A DNA stretch of 64,000 bases from Microbacterium sp. LWS13-1.2 (GCF_040144835.1 NZ_CP151632.1:1550001-1614000), one strand, 5' to 3'. Positions 48,831 to 57,108 are shown, counted from the first letter of the stretch. Numbers and translations: made by a program. Notes: generated by a model from the letters alone, not told the origin.

Positions 48831-49319
48831 TCACGCGGCCTCGGCGGTCTCCAGCTTTTCGCGAAGCGCGTCGATGGTCGCGGCAGCCTTGCCCATCGTC
48901 GCCTTCATCATGCCCGCGGCCTTCGCAAGCAGAACCTCACGGCTCTCGAGCGAGGCGTACTTGTTGACCTCGTCGGCGCTGAGGGAGTTGCCCTCGAAAA
49001 CGCCGCCCTTGATCACGAGAAGCGGGTTGGCCTTGGCGAAGTCACGCAGAGCCTTCGCGGTGGCGACGAAGTCGCCGTGCACGAACGCGATGGCCGACGG
49101 ACCCTTGAGGTCCTCGTCCAGCGCCGTGATCCCCGCGTTGTTCGCGGCGATCTTGGTCAGCGTGTTCTTCACCACGGCGTATTCCGCGTCCTGACGGATG
49201 CTGTTGCGCAGCTGCTTGAGCTGGGCAACCGTCAGACCGCGGTACTCGGTCAGCAGAACGGCGTTCGAGTCCTCGAAGTTCTTCGTGAGCTCGGCAACCG
49301 ATGCGTCCTTCTGCGCCAT
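48831..49319 (-). CDS. rplJ: 50S ribosomal protein L10
   Basis: 162 residues from the ATG at 49319 with AAGGAGTG upstream. VLLTEYRGLTVAQLKQLRNSIRQDAEYAVVKNTL is the conserved RNA-binding part, and the C-terminal helix binds L7/L12. It anchors the stalk to the ribosome and is the likely autoregulator of this operon through its leader. Starts upstream (to 49376) are not supported. Confidence 0.98.
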   Translation of the reverse strand: MAQKDASVAELTKNFEDSNAVLLTEYRGLTVAQLKQLRNSIRQDAEYAVVKNTLTKIAANNAGITALDEDLKGPSAIAFVHGDFVATAKALRDFAKANPLLVIKGGVFEGNSLSADEVNKYASLESREVLLAKAAGMMKATMGKAAATIDALREKLETAEAA

Positions 49320-49401
49320 GGTCACTCCTTGTGTGTGTGAGACGCTCCGCGGTGGCGGGGCGCCGGCCGGAGGCATCCGCTCATCTTCTCGTCACGGCAA
49401 C

Positions 49402-49430
49402 AAAAAAGCTCCGGCGCAAGCGCACGGAGC
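49402..49430 (-). promoter_or_regulatory. Attenuator hairpin in the rplJ leader
   Basis: On the minus strand GCTCCG and CGGAGC (49408-49430) close a stem followed directly by six T residues, about 83 bases before the rplJ ATG. Together with the ~220-base leader from the promoter near 49550 this fits an L10-leader type control, in which L10-L12 binding to nascent RNA favours termination. The 409-base gap upstream of rplJ holds this leader and the rplJ promoter. Confidence 0.65.
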
Positions 49431-49548
49431 GGGATTCCTGAATCCAGGAGAATCGTTCGTGACACCTGCGCGGGCCCCTGCGATGCAGTGCTTCGATCTT
49501 CGTGACGCTTGCGCGCACGTCAATGACCGGCGGTCTTCGGCTCCCACA

Positions 49549-49577
49549 AGGGTACGCGACGCCCGCGCTCCCGCCAA
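49549..49577 (-). promoter_or_regulatory. rplJ promoter, -35 TTGGCG and -10 TACCCT
   Basis: Minus-strand TTGGCG (49572-49577) and TACCCT (49549-49554) are 17 bases apart, giving a start near 49542 and a leader of about 220 bases. No gene was seen between it and fdhA at 49729. Confidence 0.55.
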
Positions 49578-49728
49578 ATCGGCGCCCGCCATCCGTCACG
49601 GCGCCGCTCGCGCCCCACGCTGCCGGCGGGCGGCCCCGTTGCGCGTGGCGTCGCCGAGGTACAGGCTCGCATCAGAGCCAGCATGACCGAGTCGCGAGGT
49701 CATCCGCCGCGCGACGGAGAGGACGAAG

Positions 49729-50949
49729 ATGTCTGCCAACAGGGCCGTCGCCTACAAAGGCCCCGGCGAGGTCGAGGTCGTCGACACGGATTACCCGGAG
49801 TTCGAGCTGAAGGACGGTCCGGGCGTCAACCCGGCGAACGTCGGCAGGAAGGTGCCGCACGGCGCGATCCTCAAGACCGTGAGCACGAACATCTGCGGCT
49901 CGGACCAGCACATGGTGCGCGGCCGCACCACGGCACCTGCAGGTCTTGTGCTCGGCCATGAGATCACCGGTGAGGTCGTCGAAGTCGGCCCCGACGTCGA
50001 GTTCGTCAAGGTCGGCGACATCGTCTCGGTGCCTTTCAACATCGCGTGCGGCCGCTGCCGCAACTGCAAGGAGGGCAAGACCGGCATCTGCCTCAACGTC
50101 AACCCCGACCGGCCGGGGAGCGCCTACGGCTATGTCGACATGGGCGGTTGGGTGGGGGGCCAGGCGGAGTACGTGCTGGTGCCGTACGCCGACTGGAACC
50201 TGCTGGTCTTCCCCGACCGCGACCAGGCTCTCGAGAAGATCCTCGACCTCACCATGCTCTCCGACATCTTCCCCACCGGGTTCCACGGCGCGTACACCGC
50301 CGGCGTCGGCCCGGGATCGACCGTCTACATCGCGGGCGCCGGCCCCGTCGGCCTCGCGGCCGCGGTGGGGGCGCAGCTGCTCGGTGCGGCGGTGGTCATC
50401 GTGGGCGATCTGAACGCGGACCGCCTGGCGCGGGCGCGGTCGTTCGGCTGCGAGACCGTCGACGTGTCGGCAGGCGACCCCAAGGATCAGATCGAGCAGA
50501 TCCTCGGCGTACCCGAGGTCGACTCCGCCGTGGACGCGGTCGGCTTCGAAGCGCGCGGACACGGAGCGGATGCCTCGCACGAGGCTCCCGCGACCGTGCT
50601 GAACTCGCTGATGGACATCACCGCAGCCGGCGGCGCGCTCGGCATCCCGGGCCTGTACGTCACCGGCGACCCTGGCGGGATCGACGAGGCCGCGAAAGTC
50701 GGGTCGCTGTCACTGCGGCTCGGACTCGGCTGGGCGAAATCGCTGTCGTTCACGACCGGCCAGTGCCCTGTCATGCGCTACAACCGCCGGCTCATGATGG
50801 CGATCCTCCACGACAAGGTCGCGATCGCCGATGCCGTCGGCGCCACCGCCATCGGACTCGAGGACGCCCCGCAGGGATATGCCGACTTCGATCAGGGAGC
50901 GGCGAAGAAGTACGTGCTGAATCCCAACGGGTACATCCAGTCCACCTGA
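49729..50949 (+). CDS. fdhA: Glutathione-independent formaldehyde dehydrogenase
   Basis: 406 residues. A medium-chain zinc dehydrogenase: catalytic zinc ligands in STNICGSDQH (Cys56) and LVLGHE (His77), structural zinc cysteines in ACGRCRNCKEGKTGIC, and a Rossmann motif AGAGPVGLAAAVGAQLLG. The long insert and N-terminal VAYKGPGEVEVVDTDYP are typical of the Pseudomonas-type enzyme that oxidises formaldehyde to formate with tightly bound NAD and no glutathione. The formate produced could serve the FdhF-like enzyme, but that is inference. A hairpin separates it from a GlcG/HbpS gene. Confidence 0.92.
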   Translation: MSANRAVAYKGPGEVEVVDTDYPEFELKDGPGVNPANVGRKVPHGAILKTVSTNICGSDQHMVRGRTTAPAGLVLGHEITGEVVEVGPDVEFVKVGDIVSVPFNIACGRCRNCKEGKTGICLNVNPDRPGSAYGYVDMGGWVGGQAEYVLVPYADWNLLVFPDRDQALEKILDLTMLSDIFPTGFHGAYTAGVGPGSTVYIAGAGPVGLAAAVGAQLLGAAVVIVGDLNADRLARARSFGCETVDVSAGDPKDQIEQILGVPEVDSAVDAVGFEARGHGADASHEAPATVLNSLMDITAAGGALGIPGLYVTGDPGGIDEAAKVGSLSLRLGLGWAKSLSFTTGQCPVMRYNRRLMMAILHDKVAIADAVGATAIGLEDAPQGYADFDQGAAKKYVLNPNGYIQST

Positions 50950-50953
50950 CAAG

Positions 50954-50983
50954 GAGCGGAATCCTCGATCGAGGCATCCGCTC
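50954..50983 (+). terminator. Intercistronic imperfect palindrome
   Basis: Arms GAGCGGAATCCTCGA and TCGAGGCATCCGCTC abut and differ at two pairs. It starts 5 bases after the fdhA stop and may end or attenuate the transcript before the GlcG/HbpS gene. Confidence 0.4.
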
Positions 50984-51004
50984 GCCCACGAAAGGAACAC
51001 CACC

Positions 51005-51403
51005 ATGTCCGTCACCCTCGAAGACGCCCGTCGCGTCATCGCCGCCGCGGAGAAGCGCGCCGACGAGATCGGCCAGCCCATGAACATCGCCGTGGTCGAT
51101 GCGGGGGGCAATCTCGTCGCCCACGTCCGTCAGGACGGCGCGTGGATCGGCAGCGTCAACATCTCGATCAACAAGGCCTGGACCTCGCGCGCGTTCGACA
51201 TCGAGACGAAGACCCTCGGTGAGAACTCGCAGCCGACGCAGCAGTTCTACGGCATCCACGCCACCAACGGCGGCAAGGTCGCGATCTTCGCCGGCGGCGT
51301 CCCGCTCTCCCGCGACGGCGCCGTCGTGGGTGCGGTCGGCGTCAGCGGCGGCTCGGGCGACCAGGATCAGACCGTTGCAGAGGCCGGCGCCGCCGCCTTC
51401 TGA
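51005..51403 (+). CDS. GlcG/HbpS family protein
   Basis: 132 residues covering one GlcG/HbpS domain: LEDARRVIAAAEKRADEIGQPMNIAVVDAGGNLVAHVRQDGAWIGS, then GGVPLSRDGAVVGAVGVSGGSGDQDQTVAEAG. Members bind haem or cofactors (HbpS) or sit in glycolate/diol operons (GlcG); no signal peptide is present here. Position after fdhA suggests association with C1/aldehyde metabolism. AAAGGAACACC precedes the ATG. Confidence 0.88.
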   Translation: MSVTLEDARRVIAAAEKRADEIGQPMNIAVVDAGGNLVAHVRQDGAWIGSVNISINKAWTSRAFDIETKTLGENSQPTQQFYGIHATNGGKVAIFAGGVPLSRDGAVVGAVGVSGGSGDQDQTVAEAGAAAF

Positions 51404-51444
51404 CACGATCGGCTGCCGCCGGCCGGCGACCGGCGCGCCGCCCT

Positions 51445-52080
51445 CTACTCGCGCCAGGGGCAGAGGTCCACCTTGTGGCCGTCGGCGTCCGCCAGGGTCC
51501 ACCACTCGGGCGCGTGGGAGTCGTCGACGATCACCCCGCCGGCGGCGAGCGCTGCCTCGAGGCGCTTCTCGATCACGTCGCGCGGAGCGTTGACGTCGAG
51601 GTGCGACCTGCCGCGCAGCGGCTTGTCGACGGGCTGGAACCAGATGAGAGGCCCCCGTCCGTCGGCGTCGAACAGCACGCCGTCGCGCACTTCGCGAAAA
51701 CCGGTCACCGCCTTCCAGAACGCCAACGCGGCGCGCGAATCGGGCGTGGCCACGGCGAGCATGAGGTCCTGCATGCGCTCGGTCTCGGCGCGGATGTCGA
51801 GCTCGCGGGCCGCCTGTGAGATCTGCGCGGCGAGCGCGGCATCCTTCGCCGTCAGGCCGCCCGCCGAATGAGTGAGCAGCCGCACGCGCACGGTGGCGTA
51901 GCGCAGGTCGACGTCGGGGTGGTGGTCGGCTGCCTCGGCGAGGTCGGCGATCGCCGCGAACAGCTGCGCGCCTGCCGCGAAGCTGCCGGTGCGGAACAGG
52001 GCGAAGGCGCCGGTCACGCGGGGACGCCAGTCCTCGACACCCGGGAACGCGCGGAATTCGTCTGACGTGATGGTGCTCAT
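51445..52080 (-). CDS. Pterin carbinolamine dehydratase-VOC fusion protein
   Basis: 211 residues. Residues 1-100 (WRPRVTGAFALFRTGSFAAGAQLFAAIADLAEAADHHPDVDLRYATVRVRLLTHSAGGLT) are a 4a-hydroxytetrahydrobiopterin dehydratase with the HHPD and TH motifs. Residues 105-211 (LMLAVATPDSRAALAFWKAVTGF to WWTLADADGHKVDLCPW) are a VOC/glyoxalase-like domain. The fusion is known in actinobacteria but its combined function is unclear, and no aromatic amino acid hydroxylase is nearby. The ATG at 52080 is chosen over longer in-frame starts. Confidence 0.85.
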   Translation of the reverse strand: MSTITSDEFRAFPGVEDWRPRVTGAFALFRTGSFAAGAQLFAAIADLAEAADHHPDVDLRYATVRVRLLTHSAGGLTAKDAALAAQISQAARELDIRAETERMQDLMLAVATPDSRAALAFWKAVTGFREVRDGVLFDADGRGPLIWFQPVDKPLRGRSHLDVNAPRDVIEKRLEAALAAGGVIVDDSHAPEWWTLADADGHKVDLCPWRE

Positions 52081-52226
52081 GTTCCCGAGGATGCCACCGC
52101 CGCCGCCGATCGCAACCCCTCTTGCGCACCGCCGTCCGTCGAGGTCGTGCGCATCGAAGGGCGCCATCGCGTGACGGACCCCATGCCGCTGGTGCGTCGC
52201 AGGCGGCGGATGTCGGGTCGGCGGCG

Positions 52227-52232
52227 TAGCCT
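52227..52232 (+). promoter_or_regulatory. Leaderless -10 box TAGCCT
   Basis: TAGCCT is six bases before the GTG at 52239. Confidence 0.6.
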
Positions 52233-52238
52233 CGAAGG

Positions 52239-52946
52239 GTGAACCCCGAGCACGCCGCCGCACGCCCCTCGGCGCTCGCGGCGCATGCACCGGACGTTGC
52301 GGCCCGCATCGTCGCGGATTCGCGCGACCGGGTCGCCTGGGTGCGTGCACGGTCGCGCGGCATCACCGCGACCGACGTCGCGACCCTCACCTCCGACCGG
52401 GCCATCGGCCGCGCCGCCGACGCCAAGCTGCTCGGCTCGGGCTTCTCGGGCAACGCCTACACGGCACACGGCCGGGCGCGCGAACCCGAGATCGCCGCGT
52501 GGGTCGCCGCGACTCACGGCGTCCAGCCCTCGTCGGCGTTGTTCCACGCGGTCGTCGAGAAGCGGCACCTTGCGACCCCGGACGGCATCGCCGTCGACGC
52601 GTCGGGACGCATCACGCTCGCCGAGATCAAGACGACCAACAAGGCCTGGCGCAGCATCCCGCGGTCCTACCTCCGGCAGGTGTGGTGGCAACAGCACGTG
52701 CTCGGGGCGGAGCGCACGCTCGTGGCCTGGGAGCAGCACGACGGCTTCGTGCCCGTCGGCGACGAGCCGCGCTGCGCATGGGTCGATCGCGACGAGGCCG
52801 AGATCGCGAAGCTCGTGCGCCTCGCCACCGCCCTCATCGACGAGCTCTACCTGCGTACGACGCGCTCTCGACAGCAGACAGAGCGGATGCCGCAGCCGCC
52901 TGCTGCGCCGCGCGAGCCGTTCCGCGCGCTCGCCCTCGCCGACTGA
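52239..52946 (+). CDS. YqaJ-like recombinase/exonuclease family protein
   Basis: 235 residues. TATDVATL, GRAREPEIAAWVAA, HLATPDGIAVDASGRITLAEIKTTNKAW and YLRQVWWQQHVLGAE follow the YqaJ/lambda-exonuclease order, with the PD-(D/E)xK residues in TPDGIAVD and AEIKT. Such proteins are usually phage alkaline exonucleases; here it is a stand-alone chromosomal gene with no phage genes around it. GTG start fixed by the leaderless box. Role in DNA repair is possible but not shown. Confidence 0.8.
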   Translation: MNPEHAAARPSALAAHAPDVAARIVADSRDRVAWVRARSRGITATDVATLTSDRAIGRAADAKLLGSGFSGNAYTAHGRAREPEIAAWVAATHGVQPSSALFHAVVEKRHLATPDGIAVDASGRITLAEIKTTNKAWRSIPRSYLRQVWWQQHVLGAERTLVAWEQHDGFVPVGDEPRCAWVDRDEAEIAKLVRLATALIDELYLRTTRSRQQTERMPQPPAAPREPFRALALAD

Positions 52947-52976
52947 ACCGGCCGACGTGCCGGCGCGGCCGGCGCC

Positions 52977-53480
52977 TCATCGGATCGTGGTCACCCGCCG
53001 GGCATCGGCGTCCCACACACGCGCTCCTGTCGCCTGCCCGACGACGTTCGGCGCCTTCACCAGTCGCATCGCCGTCGCCAGTCGCGCGGCAGTGAGCCCC
53101 CGCGCCACAGTGATGTGCGGCGTCCACCGGTCGATCCCGGTGTTCGAGTACCGCGGCTCGGGTCGGCCGGCGACCTCTGCGACGACGCGGTGGATCGCGA
53201 GGAGCGGCGCGCTCACGACGACGTGCCGCGCGAGCACGTACCGGTCCCGATGACCGAGCAGCACGAACCCGGCGAGCTCCAGGGCGACGGGGAGCAGCTC
53301 GGCGATGCCGGCGAACGCCGCCGGATCGACCCGGTCCCGCACCGCGAGCGTCACGTGCGGACGGTTGCTCGGTGCGGGATTGCGCCCCGAGCTCGGCAGA
53401 TCGGCCCCGAGGAGCCGATCCCAGTCGTCCCGGACCGCGCGGTCGAGCTCGGCATCCGGAATCAGTTCGACACTGAACAC
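52977..53480 (-). CDS. 2'-5' RNA ligase family protein
   Basis: 167 residues from a GTG with GGAGG just upstream. Two HxT motifs, RPHVTLAVRD and TPHITVARG, spaced as in the 2H phosphoesterase superfamily (LigT/ThpR). The reaction is cyclic-phosphodiester hydrolysis or RNA ligation; the RNA substrate is not known. The 5' end abuts the chimeric pseudogene remnant at 53530. Confidence 0.82.
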   Translation of the reverse strand: MFSVELIPDAELDRAVRDDWDRLLGADLPSSGRNPAPSNRPHVTLAVRDRVDPAAFAGIAELLPVALELAGFVLLGHRDRYVLARHVVVSAPLLAIHRVVAEVAGRPEPRYSNTGIDRWTPHITVARGLTAARLATAMRLVKAPNVVGQATGARVWDADARRVTTIR

Positions 53481-53529
53481 GCCTCCATACTGCTCGCACC
53501 GACCGTACCGCGCGACGAAGACCCGGCGC

Positions 53530-54322
53530 TCACCGTGCCTGCCCCGAGGCCTCGACCTTCGCCGCCCCGACCGACGCGGCTTCCGCATCGTCGTCGGCCA
53601 CCCCGTCCCAGCCGGGGGCGTCGACGCCTGCATCCTCGACCTCGGCTCCCGCCTGCTCCGGATCCCAGCCGGGCTTGGGCACGGAGTCGATGAGCAGCCG
53701 CGTGTACTCGTGCTGCGGGTCGCCGAGCAGCTCGTCCGTGCGCCCGCGTTCGACGATCTCGCCGCGTCGCATCACGACGGTCTCGTCGCACACCCGGCGG
53801 ACGAGGCGCATCGTCGCAGTGTTCGCCCAGGACGAGTGGTGGTCGCGGCTCACGAGCAGCACCGGGCGGTCGGGCACGATGGCGTCGAGGGCGCCTCGCA
53901 GCGGCGCCCCGCCCGGGAAGTGGTCCATCGACCAGCCGCCGCCCACGATCCATTCCGCATCGGGATTCTCCGCGGCGTAGCGGGCGATCGTCGCGAGCGC
54001 GTCGGCGGCGTTCTCGGAGCCCGTGAGGTTGCACTGCAGCAGCTCGACGCCCCCCCGACATCGGATGGATGTGCGCGTCCTGGAAGCCCGGCGCCAGCAA
54101 CGCGCCGGCGAGATCGACGACCTCGGTGTCAGGGCCGATGAGGACGGATGCCGCTTCCTCGCCGCACACCGCGGCGATGCGCCCTCCGCGCACCGCGACG
54201 GCGAGACCTGTCAGCGCCTCGTGGCTGCCCGCAGCCACGAGGTCGGAGCTGAACAGCGCACCTCCGGTGAACACGGTGTCTGCGAACGGCGTCTGTGCGT
54301 CGTCAGGAACGGCAGCGGCCAC
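53530..54322 (-). pseudogene. Amidohydrolase remnant fused to a peptide-ABC ATPase tail
   Basis: From the GTG at 54322 the frame encodes the start of a YtcJ-like amidohydrolase (ADTVFTGGALFSSD to LLAPGFQDAHIHPMSGG). At a run of seven C (54050-54056) the frame is lost; one base fewer restores it to VELLQCNLTGSENAADALA and on to DHHSSWANTATMRL. There, near 53800, the sequence changes to the C-terminal tail of an oligopeptide ABC ATPase (VRRVCDETVVMRRGEIVERG, then LLGDPQHEYTRLLIDSVPKP) ending at 53530. It is a deletion junction between two unrelated genes plus a homopolymer frameshift. Confidence 0.78.
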
Positions 54323-54356
54323 GGGACCTCTCCTTCGTCATCGAGCGGGTTGCTTG

Positions 54357-54386
54357 ACGATAGGCGTTGGTCATCACTGGTGTCAA
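54357..54386 (-). promoter_or_regulatory. Promoter TTGACA-18-TATCGT for the amidohydrolase remnant
   Basis: Minus-strand TTGACA (54381-54386) and TATCGT (54357-54362) are 18 bases apart and lead to the GTG at 54322. The -35 lies inside the dyad GTCAAC-GGT-GTTGAC (54382-54396), so regulation by the divergent TetR protein is likely. Confidence 0.6.
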
Positions 54387-54396
54387 CGGTGTTGAC
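54382..54396. promoter_or_regulatory. Operator dyad in the TetR divergent region
   Basis: GTCAAC (54382-54387) and GTTGAC (54391-54396) form a perfect dyad around GGT. GTTGACCCA here is identical to a half-site of the operators before the MFS gene (55262-55270), linking this region and the pump to one regulator. Confidence 0.5.
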
Positions 54397-54422
54397 CCAG
54401 TTGATGACGCGACCTGTAGGCT
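54392..54422 (+). promoter_or_regulatory. Candidate promoter for the TetR gene
   Basis: TTGACC (54392-54397) and TAGGCT (54417-54422) are separated by 19 bases, slightly wide. A start near 54429 would give a leader of about 58 bases to the ATG at 54487. Confidence 0.4.
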
Positions 54423-54486
54423 CGGCGTCACGGGGCCCGAGTGCGGCTCCGTGGCACGATGGACGGCGACGGCGGAAGCGGGGATC

Positions 54487-55173
54487 ATGGCGGCACGCAG
54501 GGGAGCGACGTCCGAGAAGTCCGGCGGCAGGCGCCTGGATCGGGCGACGATCATCGCCGCAGGGCTGGAGCTCGCCGAGACGACCGGCTCTGGATCCCTC
54601 TCCATCCGAGAGCTGGGCGCCAAGCTCGGCACCGACCCGACGGCGATCTATCGGCACTTCCGCAGCAAGGACGACCTCATGGGCGCCCTGCTCGACGAGC
54701 TCACGGTACGCACCCTCGCCGCTGTGACCGCGCCGCCCGAGGACTGGCAGGAGCGACTGCGCCAGTTGGCGTCCGCCACGCTCAGCGAGCTCTCCCGTTA
54801 CCCCGCTGTCGGCCAGGAGGCCATCGTGCTCACCACGCACGGTCCCGGCGAGCTCGACGCGATCGAGTTCATGCTCGACGCGTTCTCGCGCGCGGGCCTA
54901 ACGGGCGAGGACCTGGTGCAGCACTACGCGCTCATGGCGACGCACATCCTCTCGTCGGCCGCCGGCGTCGCCCGGGCGCGGACCGAGCGCGGGACCGCTG
55001 CACCCTCGGACACCAGCCCGTGGTTCGAGGGACCTCTCCTGGTCGACCCCATCAAGCACCCGCACATCGCTCAGATCTCGCCACAGCTTCTGCAGCTCGA
55101 GGACCGCGAGCTCTTCACACTCGGCGTCGAGTGGGTCATCCGCTCTGCCGAGCGCACCGCGCGCCCCGCCTGA
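54487..55173 (+). CDS. TetR family transcriptional regulator
   Basis: 228 residues from the ATG at 54487. DRATIIAAGLELAETTGSGSLSIRELGAKLGTDPTAIYRHFRSKDDLMGALLDEL is the TetR DNA-binding domain; the C-terminal ligand domain resembles the TetR_C / AcrR group (AVGQEAIVLTTHGPGELDAIEFML). Divergent from the amidohydrolase remnant and directly upstream of the MFS pump; shared TTGAC half-sites in both control regions make the pump a probable target. Confidence 0.86.
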   Translation: MAARRGATSEKSGGRRLDRATIIAAGLELAETTGSGSLSIRELGAKLGTDPTAIYRHFRSKDDLMGALLDELTVRTLAAVTAPPEDWQERLRQLASATLSELSRYPAVGQEAIVLTTHGPGELDAIEFMLDAFSRAGLTGEDLVQHYALMATHILSSAAGVARARTERGTAAPSDTSPWFEGPLLVDPIKHPHIAQISPQLLQLEDRELFTLGVEWVIRSAERTARPA

Positions 55174-55233
55174 GCCTCCGCCGGCGCCGGTCCGCCGCAG
55201 CGGACTGACACCGTACCTTCATCCGCGCTGATA

Positions 55234-55294
55234 GTTGACGCACATCAACCATTGTCGTATAGTTGACCCATATCAACTGTTGACCCTGGTCAAC
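55234..55294. promoter_or_regulatory. Promoter with three GTTGA-N6-TCAAC operators before the MFS pump
   Basis: Three dyads: GTTGACGCACATCAAC (55234-55249), GTTGACCCATATCAAC (55262-55277) and GTTGACCCTGGTCAAC (55279-55294). A promoter TTGACG (55235-55240) and TATAGT (55258-55263) with 17-base spacing is covered by them: the first dyad spans the -35, the second the end of the -10 and the start point, the third lies downstream. This is a repressor layout for either the TetR protein upstream or the MarR protein co-transcribed with the pump. Confidence 0.75.
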
Positions 55295-55350
55295 CATCTC
55301 TGCGCCGCCGTCGCCGCATCTCTTCCACCAACACCGTTCGAAGGATTCCC

Positions 55351-57108
55351 ATGGCTACGTCCACCCCCGCGACCGGGTCGGTCGCCACTGGCTCGGCCGG
55401 CAGCGTGAGCGCCGACGAGAAGCGCCACCACCGCAAGGTGCTGCAGGCGCTCACCGGCCTGCTGCTCGGCATGTTCGTGTCGATGCTCGCGTCGACCGTC
55501 GTGTCGACATCGCTTCCCGTCATCGTCCACGACCTGGGCGGCGACCAGGCCGCGTTCACCTGGGTCGTCACCGCGACCCTTCTGACCACCGCGATCTCCA
55601 CCCCCATCTGGGGCAAGCTCGCCGACCTGTTCAACCGCAAGCTGCTGATCCAGATCGCCATCGTCATCTTCGTGCTGGCGACTGCGGCCGCCGGCTTCTC
55701 GCAGGACCCGGGCACGCTCATCGCGTTCCGCGCGGTGCAGGGCATCGGCGCGGGCGGTCTCGCCGCGCTCAGCCAGGTCATCATGGCCGACATCATCAGC
55801 CCGCGCGAGCGCGGCCGCTACATGGGCCTGTTCGGCGCCGTGATGGCCGTCGCCACCGTCGGCGGACCGCTCCTCGGCGGTTTCATCACCGACACGATCG
55901 ACTGGCGCTGGAACTTCTTCATCGCGCTGCCGTTCGCGGTCGCCGCGCTCATCATCATGCAGCGCACACTGCACCTGCCCGCTCGCCCCAAGGTGAAGGC
56001 GCGGATCGACTACTTCGGCATCGTGCTGCTCTCGACAGCTGTGTCGTTGCTGCTCATCTGGGTCACCAACGCCGGCAAGGACTACGACTGGTGGAGCACG
56101 GAGACCATCCTGATGGTCGGCGGCGCGCTGCTCGCGGCCGTGCTGTTCGTGATCGTCGAGCTGCGCTCGAAGGAGCCGCTCATCCCCCTCACGATGTTCC
56201 GCAACCGCACGTTCACGCTCGCGGTCATCGCGTCGATCTCGATCGGCATCGCGATGTTCGGCACGTCGGTCTTCCTCAGTCAGTACATGCAGCTCGCCCG
56301 TGGCGCCACGCCGACCGAGGCAGGTCTGATGACGATCCCGATGATCGGCGGACTGCTGCTGGCGTCGATCGTGATCGGCGGTCTTGTGACCCGTCACGGC
56401 ATCTGGAAGCCGTACCTCATCGTAGGCGGCGTGCTACTCATCGCCGGCTCGTTCCTGCTGTCGACCATCGAGTACGACACGAACTTCGTGCTCGTCTCGC
56501 TGTACATGTTCCTTCTCGGTGCGGGCGTCGGCATGACGATGCAGAACCTCGTGCTCATCGTGCAGAACACCGCCAAGCCGAGTGAGATCGGCGTCGCGAG
56601 CTCCGGTGTCACGTTCTTCCGCAGCCTCGGCGGCACGATCGGCGTCTCGGTCATGGGTGCCGCACTGGCGACCTCGGCGACCGATCTGTTCTCCCAGCGC
56701 AAGGACGACATCGGTGCGGCCATCATGACGCTGGGCGAGAAGGGCGCCGCCATCGCGGAGCAGCTCCAGTCGGGCACGATCCCGCAGGTGTCGGCGCTGC
56801 CCGAGGCGATCCGCGTGATCGTGGAGGACATCTACGCCCAGGCCATCGCCCACTCGTTCCTCATCGCCGTGCCGCTGGCCGTGATCAGCCTCATCGCGAT
56901 CATCTTCCTGCCGAACAAGCCGCTCACCCACATGACGACGAGCGAGCGCGTGCAGGCCAGCGAGGCCGACCTGGCGACTGTGTCGGTCGCCGAAGGCATG
57001 GACGCGCTGACCGCTACAGCAACGGTGAAGACGCAGGATGCCGAGACCGCCGTCACGCCCGAACAGTCGGGCGTCGCGGCGAACCAGACGCGGCGCACCC
57101 GGCGCTAA
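55351..57108 (+). CDS. DHA2 family (14-helix) multidrug efflux MFS transporter
   Basis: 585 residues, 14 membrane helices. Motif C region GAVMAVATVGGPLLGGFITD, motif A GKLADLFNRKLL and DWRWNFFIALPFAVAAL are typical of EmrB/QacA drug/proton antiporters. An extended hydrophilic C-terminus follows helix 14. It ends in TAATG that also starts a MarR-type gene, so pump and regulator are co-translated. Substrates are unknown; TetR/MarR control suggests an inducible toxic compound. Confidence 0.9.
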   Translation: MATSTPATGSVATGSAGSVSADEKRHHRKVLQALTGLLLGMFVSMLASTVVSTSLPVIVHDLGGDQAAFTWVVTATLLTTAISTPIWGKLADLFNRKLLIQIAIVIFVLATAAAGFSQDPGTLIAFRAVQGIGAGGLAALSQVIMADIISPRERGRYMGLFGAVMAVATVGGPLLGGFITDTIDWRWNFFIALPFAVAALIIMQRTLHLPARPKVKARIDYFGIVLLSTAVSLLLIWVTNAGKDYDWWSTETILMVGGALLAAVLFVIVELRSKEPLIPLTMFRNRTFTLAVIASISIGIAMFGTSVFLSQYMQLARGATPTEAGLMTIPMIGGLLLASIVIGGLVTRHGIWKPYLIVGGVLLIAGSFLLSTIEYDTNFVLVSLYMFLLGAGVGMTMQNLVLIVQNTAKPSEIGVASSGVTFFRSLGGTIGVSVMGAALATSATDLFSQRKDDIGAAIMTLGEKGAAIAEQLQSGTIPQVSALPEAIRVIVEDIYAQAIAHSFLIAVPLAVISLIAIIFLPNKPLTHMTTSERVQASEADLATVSVAEGMDALTATATVKTQDAETAVTPEQSGVAANQTRRTRR

